From contig NZ_AP022810.1 in the NCBI RefSeq assembly GCF_009731355.2, forward strand, positions 1,144,001 to 1,208,000: DNA of 64,000 nucleotides, in the 5' to 3' direction. Every line of letters starts with the position of its first letter. The stretch's first letter is position 1. The position numbers were made by a program, and so were the translations under genes. Below are positions 1 through 7,471 of this stretch, piece by piece. Under the pieces are notes generated by a model, which saw only the letters and a list, made by a program, of their open reading frames with translations, was not told the DNA's origin and did not search any database. Source of the stretch: Desulfuromonas sp. AOP6. Its GTDB lineage: Bacteria; Desulfobacterota; Desulfuromonadia; Desulfuromonadales; SZUA-540.

Positions 1-1
1 C

Positions 2-433
2 ACATTTGCTCCTACGGTTTTTGAGATTCCAGATGGTTATCCAGAAGATGATTTAATTGCGGTTATGATGCCCTTCTCTGCTGGATTTTCTCCAGTCTAT
101 GGTGCGATTAAGCAGGCTTGTAGTGCATCTGGGTTTAGATGTTTGAGAGCTGATGACATATGGGAGGAAAGTACGATCATACAAGATATTTTCAGCCTTA
201 TTTATCGGGCAAAGTCTGTTGTCGTTGATTTCTCCGGGAAAAATCCAAACGTAATGTATGAAACAGGTATTGCCCATACTCTTGGCAAAGTCGTTATTCC
301 CATTACCCAAAATGTATCTGATATACCATCTGACATGGGACATCATAGGGCACTATACTACCTGCACAACAACGAAGGGTTAGCCGATTTAGAGAATAAA
401 TTAGCGGCCAAACTTCGGAGCATCCGTGCTTAA
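2..433 (+). CDS. Nucleoside 2-deoxyribosyltransferase-like/TIR-like domain protein, 5' end outside window
   Basis: The reading frame is open from the left edge, so this is the C-terminal ~143 residues of a longer protein. Visible are a first strand with the pattern AVMMPF, a middle ADDIWEES stretch, and DFSGKNPNVMYETGIAH. The NPN-x-YE-TG signature with its glutamate is characteristic of nucleoside 2-deoxyribosyltransferase-like and related TIR-fold nucleotide-binding domains, which often act as NAD- or nucleotide-processing effectors at the C-terminus of anti-phage proteins. The N-terminal partner domain cannot be seen, so the role is open. The gene is AT-rich compared with the rest of the window and lies beside an AbiJ-like gene, which fits a mobile defence strip. 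The family call is from motif memory only. Confidence 0.6.
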   Translation, partial: TFAPTVFEIPDGYPEDDLIAVMMPFSAGFSPVYGAIKQACSASGFRCLRADDIWEESTIIQDIFSLIYRAKSVVVDFSGKNPNVMYETGIAHTLGKVVIPITQNVSDIPSDMGHHRALYYLHNNEGLADLENKLAAKLRSIRA

Positions 434-787
434 CAAGCCCATTCAGTCTGGGATAATTAGGATTCATCCCCCAGGTTTTATCTTTTTTTCTTGGACTGCC
501 CCGGCTTCCCAGGGGCGCTAAGAGCGCTAAAGAGAGAAACTAGGCGAAACTAGCAAAACTAAGGACACTCCCCGCTTTTTACTTCGATTGACCGGCAGTG
601 GTTAGCCGACGGACCAGACGTTGGAGTGGACGAAAGCATCCTGGGTGCTAACCGAACCCGCTTCTCAGCATGACTGAACTGCAGTGCCAGTAGGAAGGGT
701 CACTGCTGGTTTAAATATTTTATCTCGATGTGTACCGTACCGGCGCGTGGTCGCCGCTCAACTCATACCGTTGAACGTGAGGAGAAA
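434..787. other. Gene-free stretch
   Basis: No open frame with a credible start and ribosome-binding site. It contains the motif AAGGACACTCCCC near 561, an inverted relative of the GGGGGAGTGTCCCTAA repeats further right, so it is probably repeat debris between the two AT-rich genes. Confidence 0.4.
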
Positions 788-1639
788 ATGAGATTTTCTC
801 AAAGGCAAGGTATTACTCCGAAAAACAAGTTGGTCCAGAAGGAAGCAATTGATGACGATCTGAGAAATGGCCTATGGAGCCTAATTAAAATTTATTATTG
901 GGACAGATACGATCGCGACCGTCATAGTATGTATGGAAGGTGTGACTATGTCGATGGCAGCAATATGGAACACTTATTTTTCTCGTTTTACTTTCACTAT
1001 TTCAAAATGCCGACCGACACGATACATAAATATTTTTACGATGCTCTAGACTCTCTTCGAAAATATTATTTTGCCGCACAATGGTATGAAATTTTTGATT
1101 TAATTGAATTCATAGCTGAATACGGCTTTGAAGATTCAAAGGAAAGTTTTCAAAAAGCTTGTAACACTGTACTTGAAAGAGAAAATTCTGCGTACAGGTT
1201 CGTTAATGGGGTAATAACAGAAATCACATCAGACCAAGAGATACAAGCAGTAGAAGAGGCTATTGATAACGCAAAGAGCTTTAAGGGTGTAAAAAAGCAT
1301 TTGGAAACCGCCCTAGGGCTTCTTGCAAATAAGCAAAATCCTGACTACAGAAACTCAATTAAGGAATCAATTTCAGCAGTTGAATCTCTGGTCAAAAATA
1401 TTAGTACAGATGATAAGGCAACGCTTGGAAACGCGTTGAAGCAGCTTCAGGATAGCAGAGGTCTTCACCCAGCTCTTAAAAACGCATTCTCCTCTCTTTA
1501 TGGGTATACAAGTGATGCTCAAGGGATAAGGCATGCCTTAATGGAAGAATCAACGCTGACCAAAGCTGACGCAAGGTTCATGCTAGTGAGCTGTTCAGCT
1601 TTTATAAATTACATTATTGATTTGCTATCTTCAAATTAA
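788..1639 (+). CDS. AbiJ-like abortive-infection family protein
   Basis: A 283-residue cytosolic protein with no membrane segment. The N-terminus (MRFSQRQGITP, then DDDLRNGLWS and several aromatic-rich helices) resembles the AbiJ N-terminal domain 4 family. The C-terminal third, with HPALKNAFSSLYGYTSD and GIRHAL, matches the helical HEPN-like tail usually joined to it. The frame stays open 60 bases further upstream, but the start at 788 has GGAG five bases before the ATG and gives the family's usual N-terminus. The coding sequence is markedly AT-rich. The family is known from abortive-infection phage resistance; no such activity can be read from the sequence, and it stands alone apart from the deoxyribosyltransferase-like gene to its left. 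Confidence 0.65.
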   Translation: MRFSQRQGITPKNKLVQKEAIDDDLRNGLWSLIKIYYWDRYDRDRHSMYGRCDYVDGSNMEHLFFSFYFHYFKMPTDTIHKYFYDALDSLRKYYFAAQWYEIFDLIEFIAEYGFEDSKESFQKACNTVLERENSAYRFVNGVITEITSDQEIQAVEEAIDNAKSFKGVKKHLETALGLLANKQNPDYRNSIKESISAVESLVKNISTDDKATLGNALKQLQDSRGLHPALKNAFSSLYGYTSDAQGIRHALMEESTLTKADARFMLVSCSAFINYIIDLLSSN

Positions 1640-1790
1640 AACATTTAACCATTTAATTCAGCGGCCGGCGATACAGCAGTGGTGCTCGAAAAATTTCTAC
1701 TAAGCATATGACCGCTATGCCGCCGCTGAGAAATTAGGGACAATCCCCATATTATCGCTTGGGGGCGGTTAGAGCACATGCTCTTGAGGT

Positions 1791-1899
1791 ACACAAAAAG
1801 GGTCAGGCCTGACAAATGGGTTTATTCGCCTAGAAACTGCGGGCTACCCCGCAAAAATCAAACAGAATAAAAAAATGGGGGAGTGTCCCTAATTTTTCC
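1791..1899. repeat. Dispersed repeat family R1, copy A
   Basis: Begins ACACAAAAAGGGTCAGGC, continues through a TGGGTTTATT block and a GGGCTACCCCGC block and ends in GGGGGAGTGTCCC. Two further copies lie at 4444-4550 and 4650-4750, with most positions shared by eye. Confidence 0.75.
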
Positions 1900-2052
1900 T
1901 AATTTTTCCGAGGTTGGCGGTAACGATGGCGACACCTCAGGAATTTCCTGACTTTCCTTTATTTTCATTTGCGGTGGGATGGGTGAGATTAAAAAGCGTA
2001 GGGAGGAAGGTCTTCTTTTGGTGGGCTTGGTCTTGGCAGGCATTAAGAAAAA

Positions 2053-2076
2053 GGGGGAGTGTCCCTAATTTTTCCT
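2053..2076. repeat. Short repeat R3 (GGGGGAGTGTCCCTAA family)
   Basis: Same GGGGGAGTGTCCCTAATTTT string that ends R1 copy A at 1877 and copy B at 4531, here without the rest of the R1 unit. The core GGGGGAGTGTCCC is partly self-complementary. Confidence 0.6.
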
Positions 2077-2139
2077 TTTGCAAGGGCTCTTCAGAGTGCT
2101 CCCTGCCACATAGAATCACGCGCGTTCCTTTGTGCCGCC

Positions 2140-2280
2140 CCAATCAATACAACGGTGTCCATCTGTTCTGCCGATGGCCTAAGTTAGTTGCTGGATCAGG
2201 GAAGGGGCAGAATCCGGCGCTTGCCCTTTGAACCATCGCGCAAAGTATATGGGAGCGAGCGGAGCTCCAATCAATACAAC
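2140..2280. repeat. 14-bp direct repeat pair
   Basis: CCAATCAATACAAC occurs exactly at 2140-2153 and 2267-2280, 127 bp apart. No gene lies between. Function unknown. Confidence 0.5.
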
Positions 2281-2675
2281 CGGTTGATCGTGGGGTGGCT
2301 GACTATCCGACCTAGTTGCGGGTTTTCTCCCAAGAAGTCTTCGGTTCATTTCGGCCGATCGGCTCAGTCTGCTCCGCCCCTCCACTTCTGGCGCTCTTGC
2401 GCAGGAAAAGCTCCTGGTCAAAAACGATAAGAGGGGGCATGTCGCAACTATTGACAGGTTTGGTTGGAGGCAAACAAAAAAGTGCCAAGTAGGGTCCTGA
2501 CCCCATTTACGTATGGTACGGCCACTTCAACCGCACCCGTGAGTTTTTTACCCAGCTGGCTACGAGACTGACTGGCCGCTGACGGCCTAAATAACCAAAC
2601 AAAAAAAGATATTTTGTTGCAAACCCCAGGGAAAAAAGATACACAAGAAAAAGAGAAACAAGAAGGAGGTACATC

Positions 2676-3065
2676 ATGGGATACACGGACGGCAATGACA
2701 GCGTTGTAAACTGGAGCGACATAAATCGAGCCGGGGAACTTGGCTGGGCGAAAGGTAAGGCCCGGAGAGCCGAGAGGGAGGCTTTGGAGGCCCAAAGAGA
2801 GGCTGAAGAAGCGCAAGGCGTAGCACAGTCCTGGCGGAAGTCTGCACACACCCTTCGTCGGAAATTCGTTGAACTCAGCAAGAACGCACACCTGACGGCG
2901 CAGAACAGGGAGGCTTGGAAAAGGACGGCGGAGCAACTCTGGACGCTTGCCTATCCGAACAAAACAAAGGAAGAGATTCTCTTTTTGGCAAAAGCCCACC
3001 TGGAGAGGGTCAAGGCGGAGATGCCCTATGACGGCGTTGAGCTTTCTTATTGGAAAACCTGGTAA
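2676..3065 (+). CDS. Hypothetical coiled-coil protein
   Basis: A 129-residue soluble protein I do not recognise. AAGGAGG seven bases before the ATG is a near-perfect ribosome-binding site, and a strong intrinsic terminator follows 27 bases after the stop, so it is a self-contained gene. Residues ~25-80 are rich in Ala, Glu, Arg and Gln with heptad-like spacing (KARRAEREALEAQREAEEAQ), which predicts a charged coiled coil; the rest is helical and aromatic-poor apart from a YWKTW end. There is no signal peptide or membrane segment. It lies next to a conjugation-type gene fragment and repeats, so a mobile origin is possible. Confidence 0.6.
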   Translation: MGYTDGNDSVVNWSDINRAGELGWAKGKARRAEREALEAQREAEEAQGVAQSWRKSAHTLRRKFVELSKNAHLTAQNREAWKRTAEQLWTLAYPNKTKEEILFLAKAHLERVKAEMPYDGVELSYWKTW

Positions 3066-3091
3066 GAGAATTGCCCAAACCACAAAAAAAA

Positions 3092-3121
3092 CCCCGCAAT
3101 AAATGTGCGGGGTTTTTTTTG
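3092..3121 (+). terminator. Intrinsic terminator (bidirectional)
   Basis: CCCCGCA at 3092-3098 pairs with TGCGGGG at 3106-3112 around a 7-base loop and is followed by nine T residues. An A-run at 3084-3091 would serve the minus-strand gene that ends at 3145. Confidence 0.9.
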
Positions 3122-3144
3122 TTAGAAAACGCGGGTTATCGCGG

Positions 3145-3774
3145 TTATTCCAAGTCCTGTCCATTATTTGTCGTACTCAATTCCACGTCTTCTTGGCTCG
3201 GCTCATCTCCACCGCCTCCTGCACCACCGCCACCCTGCTTTTTACCACCAATGGCCTTTTTTGCACTAGTGGCCGCTTCCGCTGTAGCACCCTCAACCTT
3301 ACCACCAGCGGCCAGGGCGATGCCACGGACCCTGCTCTCGTCGGCGCCCACACCGAGATCGTCGTGCATCTGGCCGATCCAGCGAATGACCTTCTCAGGC
3401 AGGTGGGTTGTCAACCCAAAGATCTTGTGGGCAAACACAACGACCGTGCCACCCAGGATGGCGATTTGGGCAATCATAGTGATGATGCCGGTCACATTGC
3501 CTGCAGTCACGGATTCATAGTAAACCACAAAGCAATAGCCAATAAACTTGCCAACCCCGGCCATGATAACCATAGAGCAGAACAGACCGGCAACCATGAG
3601 GGGCGGCCGCGCCAGAATGCCAAACAGGAGCATGTAGCCCTGCCTGCCATATTGCCCGGCCATACCATCCCCCTCGGGGATCATGTGCGCTATACAGCCC
3701 ACAAGGGGAGCCAACGAGTTAGTCCTATATTGAGTCAAAGTCCTTTTACCCATCAGTTTTCTGCCAGACTTCAT
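3145..3774 (-). CDS. DotA/TraY-like C-terminal membrane fragment
   Basis: A 209-residue protein with two to three long hydrophobic segments (roughly residues 45-80 and 95-120). The strings IPEGDGMAG, ILARPPLMVAGLF and HLPEKVIRWIG resemble the C-terminal membrane block of DotA/TraY-family proteins, inner-membrane components of type IVB secretion and IncI-type conjugation systems. Family members are usually several hundred residues or more, so this is a short remnant or a separately expressed C-terminal domain. The last ~45 residues are a low-complexity Gly/Ser/Glu tail. Its start lies inside the end of the upstream gene (overlap 3746-3774), which suggests translational coupling. No other transfer genes are visible nearby. 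Confidence 0.5.
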   Translation of the reverse strand: MKSGRKLMGKRTLTQYRTNSLAPLVGCIAHMIPEGDGMAGQYGRQGYMLLFGILARPPLMVAGLFCSMVIMAGVGKFIGYCFVVYYESVTAGNVTGIITMIAQIAILGGTVVVFAHKIFGLTTHLPEKVIRWIGQMHDDLGVGADESRVRGIALAAGGKVEGATAEAATSAKKAIGGKKQGGGGAGGGGDEPSQEDVELSTTNNGQDLE

Positions 3775-4282
3775 GTCCGGCTCGTTTCAGAACTTTTTTA
3801 GCAAAGTCGAGCCAATCCGCGGTGACGGGATTCTCCCCCCCGCCCGACGTTATGACTTTTAGCACAGCATAGTCGAGTGCATCACTGAGGTCTTTGACGA
3901 GGGATGACTGGAGAATCCTTTTATCCTGGTGTGCGGAAGGAATGACCTCTGATTTGAAAACGCGGGTCCGCGCCAAGCTCAAGCGACCCTGGTTCCATAA
4001 AACCGTGACTGTTCCTTCGCCCTCAAAACCTAGAAATTGTGCAGCAAAACGCTGGTCGGGGTTAGAGGAATCTTCAAAATAGACAGAGTCACCTTCGGCC
4101 ACCTCCCCCTTGCAGATAGGCTTTTTATCAGCATTAAACTCAAAAATGGGAAGCCCGCAGTCGCGACATCCAATCACCATCAAAGGCCCAAGCAGGCTAT
4201 CATGATGGCTCAAGTGAATGGCGTGACCAAGGTGTGCCTTTAGTTTTTCGAAGATGACATTTTCATGGTGATATGCTGACAT
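3746..4282 (-). CDS. Hypothetical protein with CxxC motif
   Basis: A 178-residue cytosolic protein I do not recognise. GCRDCGLPIF near residue 40 could be half of a zinc site, with several histidines before it (MSAYHHEN and HLGHAIHLSHHD). The middle segment, with GDSVYFEDSS and GEGTVTVLWNQGR, looks like a small beta-barrel. It overlaps the DotA/TraY-like fragment by 29 bases, so the two are probably co-transcribed. No promoter was recognised upstream. Confidence 0.5.
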   Translation of the reverse strand: MSAYHHENVIFEKLKAHLGHAIHLSHHDSLLGPLMVIGCRDCGLPIFEFNADKKPICKGEVAEGDSVYFEDSSNPDQRFAAQFLGFEGEGTVTVLWNQGRLSLARTRVFKSEVIPSAHQDKRILQSSLVKDLSDALDYAVLKVITSGGGENPVTADWLDFAKKVLKRAGHEVWQKTDG

Positions 4283-4443
4283 AATGGTGTGATATCCCGT
4301 GATAAAAGTTTAAGAAGTGTTAGCGGACTCGAAAGAGCGGACAGAAATGAATGGCGCTAGTTTAAGGGCGGTCTCTTCCCAAGGGAAAAACGCCTAAAAT
4401 ATATGCTATAAATGGCATAATGTAAACACGCATGCGAACACAT

Positions 4444-4550
4444 ACACAAAAAGGGTCAGGCCTGGCAAATGGGTTTATTAGCCTTGGAACTGCGGGCTAC
4501 CCCACAAAAAAGTAAACAGAATAAGAAAACGGGGGAGTGTCCCTAGTTTT
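4444..4550. repeat. Dispersed repeat family R1, copy B
   Basis: Same order of blocks as copy A (ACACAAAAAGGGTCAGGC, TGGGTTTATT, GCGGGCTACCCC, GGGGGAGTGTCCCTA), followed directly by the 77-bp R2 repeat. Confidence 0.75.
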
Positions 4551-4553
4551 CAT

Positions 4554-4630
4554 CAACAATACCAGAAACCCCATCATGTCCTTCTTTTTAGCCCACGGTG
4601 CGGGTGGTGCACTTACGAGTAGAATCTACC
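4554..4630. repeat. 77-bp repeat R2, copy 1
   Basis: From CAACAATACCAG to GAATCTACC, it matches 11515-11591 at all but a handful of positions. Both copies sit at the edge of a gene-containing segment, which suggests the end of a mobile unit. Confidence 0.8.
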
Positions 4631-4649
4631 CAGAATAAGAAAAAAGTAG

Positions 4650-4750
4650 CACAAAAAGGGTCAGGCCTGACAAATGGGTTTATTCGCCTTGGAACTGGGG
4701 GCTACCCCGCAAAGAATCAAACAGAATATGAAATCGGGGGGGCGTGTCAC
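4650..4750. repeat. Dispersed repeat family R1, copy C
   Basis: Third R1 copy; its right end diverges at GGGGGG (4736-4741) and runs into the transposase remnant, so it is truncated or was broken by an insertion. Confidence 0.7.
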
Positions 4751-4828
4751 CTTCCGCAGCGACATGTTGATCGACTCGATGGCGTTGGTCGTGTAGATCA
4801 CCTTCCAGTCGGTGGCCACGGCCTTGGG
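4742..4828 (-). pseudogene. IS256-family (Mutator-type) transposase remnant
   Basis: On the minus strand the frame reads DWKVIYTTNAIESINMSLRK, which matches the highly conserved block near the C-terminus of IS256-family transposases. Only about 25 codons remain; the frame runs into R1 sequence on one side and loses similarity on the other. No terminal inverted repeats were identified. Confidence 0.75.
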
Positions 4829-4977
4829 CCTGGATAAATTTAAAAATCTTGCCCTCTCTGTCATTACGTAAAAAGTCAGCTATAATCATACAATACCTAT
4901 TCATTAGCTCATTCTAGATAGTGTACGCCATGGGTCACCATGGGGCGAGTCCAACCCAAGCTACTGAGGGGGCGGTC

Positions 4978-5385
4978 ATGAATGTCTGGTTCTATCTGAA
5001 GCTTTATCTGCTTACGGTCCCAGTCTTTTTCGCCATCGATCTTCTCTGGCTGGGCGTCATCGCCCGGGATCTCTACCAGAAAAACCTGGCCCATCTCCTG
5101 AGTCCCGCCGTCAACTGGCCGGCGGCTTTCATCTTCTACTTCATGTACATCGCCGGCATCCTGATCTTCGCCGTTCGTCCCGCCCTGGCCGATCACTCCC
5201 TCGCTAAAGCGGCCATTTGGGGGGCTCTCTTCGGGTTTTTCACCTACGCCACCTATGACCTGACCAACTTGGCCACCCTGCGGGAGTGGCCCCTGAAGAT
5301 TGTCATCATCGATATTGCCTGGGGGACTGTCCTCTGCACCCTCGTCGCCTGCGGCAGCTTTCTTATCGGGCGCTGGCTGAGCTAA
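4978..5385 (+). CDS. DUF2177 family membrane protein
   Basis: A 135-residue inner-membrane protein with four predicted helices, typical in length and pattern of DUF2177 (IDLLWLGVIARDLYQ near the N-terminus, then GALFGFFTYATYDLTNLATL). An in-frame ATG exists 57 bases upstream, but the start at 4978 follows GAGGGGGCGG and gives the family's N-terminus. First gene of a run of eight closely spaced plus-strand genes. Its biochemical function is unknown; in Proteobacteria this family co-occurs with the DUF1295, flavin oxidoreductase and cyclopropane-synthase genes found here, often under control of an extracytoplasmic sigma factor responding to singlet oxygen. No such regulator is visible in this window. 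Confidence 0.8.
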   Translation: MNVWFYLKLYLLTVPVFFAIDLLWLGVIARDLYQKNLAHLLSPAVNWPAAFIFYFMYIAGILIFAVRPALADHSLAKAAIWGALFGFFTYATYDLTNLATLREWPLKIVIIDIAWGTVLCTLVACGSFLIGRWLS

Positions 5386-5405
5386 GCCCGCCGTCGGAAT
5401 TCGCC

Positions 5406-6191
5406 ATGAACGTCTTTATCCTCGCCGCCCTCGTTCTGTTGGTCTTCATGACTTCCGTCTTCCTGCTGGCCCTGTACCTCCGGGACAACAGCATCGTGGA
5501 CATCGTCTACGGTCTCGCTTTTATCCTGGTCGGCGGTTCGGCTTACCTGGCTGCCGACAGCGGTCATCCCCGGCAGCTTCTCGCCCTTGGGCTGGTTTCC
5601 GTCTGGGGAGTGCGCCTGGCGGTTCACATTTTCCTGCGCAAGCGGGGGGAGGAGGGGGAGGACTCCCGCTACCGCCAATGGCGGGAGGAGTGGGGTTCGA
5701 CCTTCGTCTGGCGCAGTTACCTTCAGATTTTCCTTCTGCAGGGAACGGTCGTCTTTCTGGTGGCCCTTCCCGTGCTGCTGCTCATGGTGGCGCCCGGAGG
5801 AGACTTGACCCTCCTCGATCTGGCGGGTGTTCTGGTTTGGACCTTCGGTTTCGGGTATGAGGCGGTAGGGGACTGGCAGCTCCTGCGGTTCAAGAGGGAT
5901 CCGGTCAATCGTGGAAAAATTATGCAGACGGGTCTCTGGCGGACGACCCGCCACCCCAACTACTTCGGGGAGGCCACCCTGTGGTGGGGGATCTTTCTCA
6001 TCGCCCTCGGCTCCCCTGTTGGGTGGGCCGCCGTCGTCAGCCCCCTTCTGATCGATTTTCTTCTGCTCAAAGTCTCGGGCATCCCCATGCTGGAGGCCAA
6101 GTACGAGGGGAATCCCCATTTTGAATCCTACAAGGAGCGCACCAACGCCTTTTTCCCGTGGTTTCCACGAGAGGGGAGGTCGGGGCGATGA
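5406..6191 (+). CDS. DUF1295 / steroid 5-alpha-reductase-like membrane protein
   Basis: A 261-residue polytopic membrane protein with six or seven helices. [20 protein letters not shown] near residue 180 is the nucleotide- or methyl-donor-binding signature of the steroid-reductase/isoprenylcysteine-methyltransferase superfamily, and the C-terminal [13 protein letters not shown] is typical of DUF1295. The start at 5406 lies 20 bases after the previous stop; a longer frame extends upstream into the preceding gene but has the wrong N-terminus. Its stop overlaps the next start (ATGA at 6188-6191). A role in reducing or modifying a membrane lipid is inferred from the family and from neighbouring cyclopropane-synthase genes. 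Confidence 0.8.
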   Translation: MNVFILAALVLLVFMTSVFLLALYLRDNSIVDIVYGLAFILVGGSAYLAADSGHPRQLLALGLVSVWGVRLAVHIFLRKRGEEGEDSRYRQWREEWGSTFVWRSYLQIFLLQGTVVFLVALPVLLLMVAPGGDLTLLDLAGVLVWTFGFGYEAVGDWQLLRFKRDPVNRGKIMQTGLWRTTRHPNYFGEATLWWGIFLIALGSPVGWAAVVSPLLIDFLLLKVSGIPMLEAKYEGNPHFESYKERTNAFFPWFPREGRSGR

Positions 6192-7471
6192 CCCAGGACC
6201 ACGCCCGTCCGGGCCAGCGGATCGCCGTCATCGGGGGAGGGGTGGCCGGCATTGTCGCCGCCCACCTCCTGCAGGAGCGGCACGAGGTCACCCTGTTCGA
6301 GAAGAACGACTATCTCGGCGGCCATACCCATACCATCGAGATCAAGGAGGGCCCCGATGCCGGCGCGGCTGTCGATACCGGTTTCATCGTTCTAAACGAC
6401 CGGACCTATCCTCTCTTTCAGACCTTTCTGAAACGGCTGGGGGTGGCCACCCGGGATTCGGAAATGTCCTTCGGCTTTCAGTGCCACCAGAGCGGGCTGG
6501 TTTACGCTGGTACCAACCTCAACGGCCTCTTTGCCCAGAGACGGAACCTCTTCAGCCCCACTTTCTTCCGTTTCCTGCAGGAAATCGGCCGATTCAACCG
6601 ACAGGCCAGCCTCGACCTGGAGGGGGGGACGGTCCACACGGTTACCCTCCGGGAGTACCTGGCCCACTGGGGGTACTCCCGGTTCCTGGTCGACAACTAC
6701 CTGGTGCCGATGGCTGCAGCCATCTGGTCCACGCCGGCCGTGCAGATCGGCGATTTTCCTGCGGTATCTTTCCTGAATTTCTTCCGCAACCACGGGCTGC
6801 TGTCCTTCCGCAACCGCCCCATCTGGAAAACGGTAGTGGGGGGGAGCCATGCCTATGTCAAGGCCTTCTCCGGTAAGTTCCGGGGGCAGCTTCACCTCCG
6901 GAGCTCCGTCCGGGCGATCGAACGCCGGCCCGAGGGGGTCCAGGTGACCCTTGCGGACGGCGAGGTCCTCTCCTTCGATCACGTCGTCCTCGCCGCCCAC
7001 GCCGACCAGAACCTGGCGATGCTCAAGGACCCGAGCCTTCTGGAAACCCGGCTCCTGTCTCCCTGGCGCTACCAGAAAAACCACACGGTCCTGCATACGG
7101 ATTCGAGCCTGCTTCCCCGGCGCCGATCCGCCTGGGCTGCCTGGAACTTCACCCGGGAGCGGGAGACGGAGCAGGACCGCCCGGTCTTCGTGACCTACTA
7201 CATGAACCGCCTGCAGGGTTTGCGCACTTCCAGGGACTACTGCGTGACCCTGAACCGTCGGGATCCCTTCGATCCGGCTACCGTCATTGCCGAGATGGAC
7301 TACCACCATCCCCTCTACGATTTTGACGCTATGGCCACCCAGAGGGAGCTGCCGGACCTCAACGGGAAGCAGAGGACCTTTTTCTGCGGCAGCTACTTCG
7401 GATACGGATTCCATGAGGACGCCGTCCGGTCCGGAGTGGCGGTGGCCAAGTCTTTCGGGATATCCCTGTGA
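6188..7471 (+). CDS. FAD-dependent amine oxidase-type oxidoreductase (COG2907-like)
   Basis: A 427-residue soluble flavoprotein. The N-terminal Rossmann motif [10 protein letters not shown] with its acidic end (LFEKN) and the following YLGGHTHT mark an FAD-binding protein of the amine oxidase/phytoene desaturase class. The conserved block [14 protein letters not shown] is typical of the subgroup that lies next to DUF1365 and cyclopropane synthase. The C-terminal [19 protein letters not shown] closes the FAD site. Start and stop overlap both neighbours by four bases (ATGA, GTGA), so translation is coupled. In organisms that make methylated furan fatty acids, flavoproteins beside a SAM-dependent lipid methylase take part in desaturation or oxidation; whether that applies here is inference. 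Confidence 0.85.
   Translation: MTQDHARPGQRIAVIGGGVAGIVAAHLLQERHEVTLFEKNDYLGGHTHTIEIKEGPDAGAAVDTGFIVLNDRTYPLFQTFLKRLGVATRDSEMSFGFQCHQSGLVYAGTNLNGLFAQRRNLFSPTFFRFLQEIGRFNRQASLDLEGGTVHTVTLREYLAHWGYSRFLVDNYLVPMAAAIWSTPAVQIGDFPAVSFLNFFRNHGLLSFRNRPIWKTVVGGSHAYVKAFSGKFRGQLHLRSSVRAIERRPEGVQVTLADGEVLSFDHVVLAAHADQNLAMLKDPSLLETRLLSPWRYQKNHTVLHTDSSLLPRRRSAWAAWNFTRERETEQDRPVFVTYYMNRLQGLRTSRDYCVTLNRRDPFDPATVIAEMDYHHPLYDFDAMATQRELPDLNGKQRTFFCGSYFGYGFHEDAVRSGVAVAKSFGISL

Larger units (their letters stand above)
1640..2675. other. Gene-free, repeat-rich interval
   Basis: About 1 kb without a convincing gene; the open frames here lack ribosome-binding sites and resemble nothing. It holds one copy of a ~105-bp dispersed repeat (1791-1899), two copies of GGGGGAGTGTCCCTAA and a 14-bp direct repeat, so it is best read as accumulated mobile-element debris. 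Confidence 0.5.
4283..4977. other. Gene-free interval with repeats and transposase scrap
   Basis: Holds R1 copies B and C, one copy of the 77-bp R2 repeat and a short IS256 transposase remnant. The remainder, including 4283-4440, shows no gene. Confidence 0.5.

Noticed and set aside
2313-2450. TAGTTGCG ... CGCAACTA inverted arms ~120 bp apart, suggesting an integron attC site
   Set aside because: The arms do not fit the RYYYAAC/GTTRRRY rules and no internal core sites or integrase are seen.
4932-4946. GGGTCACCATGGGGC, resembling the fdn/fdhD dyad
   Set aside because: Only the left arm matches; the right arm is GGGGC instead of GACCC and no sigma-54 promoter follows.
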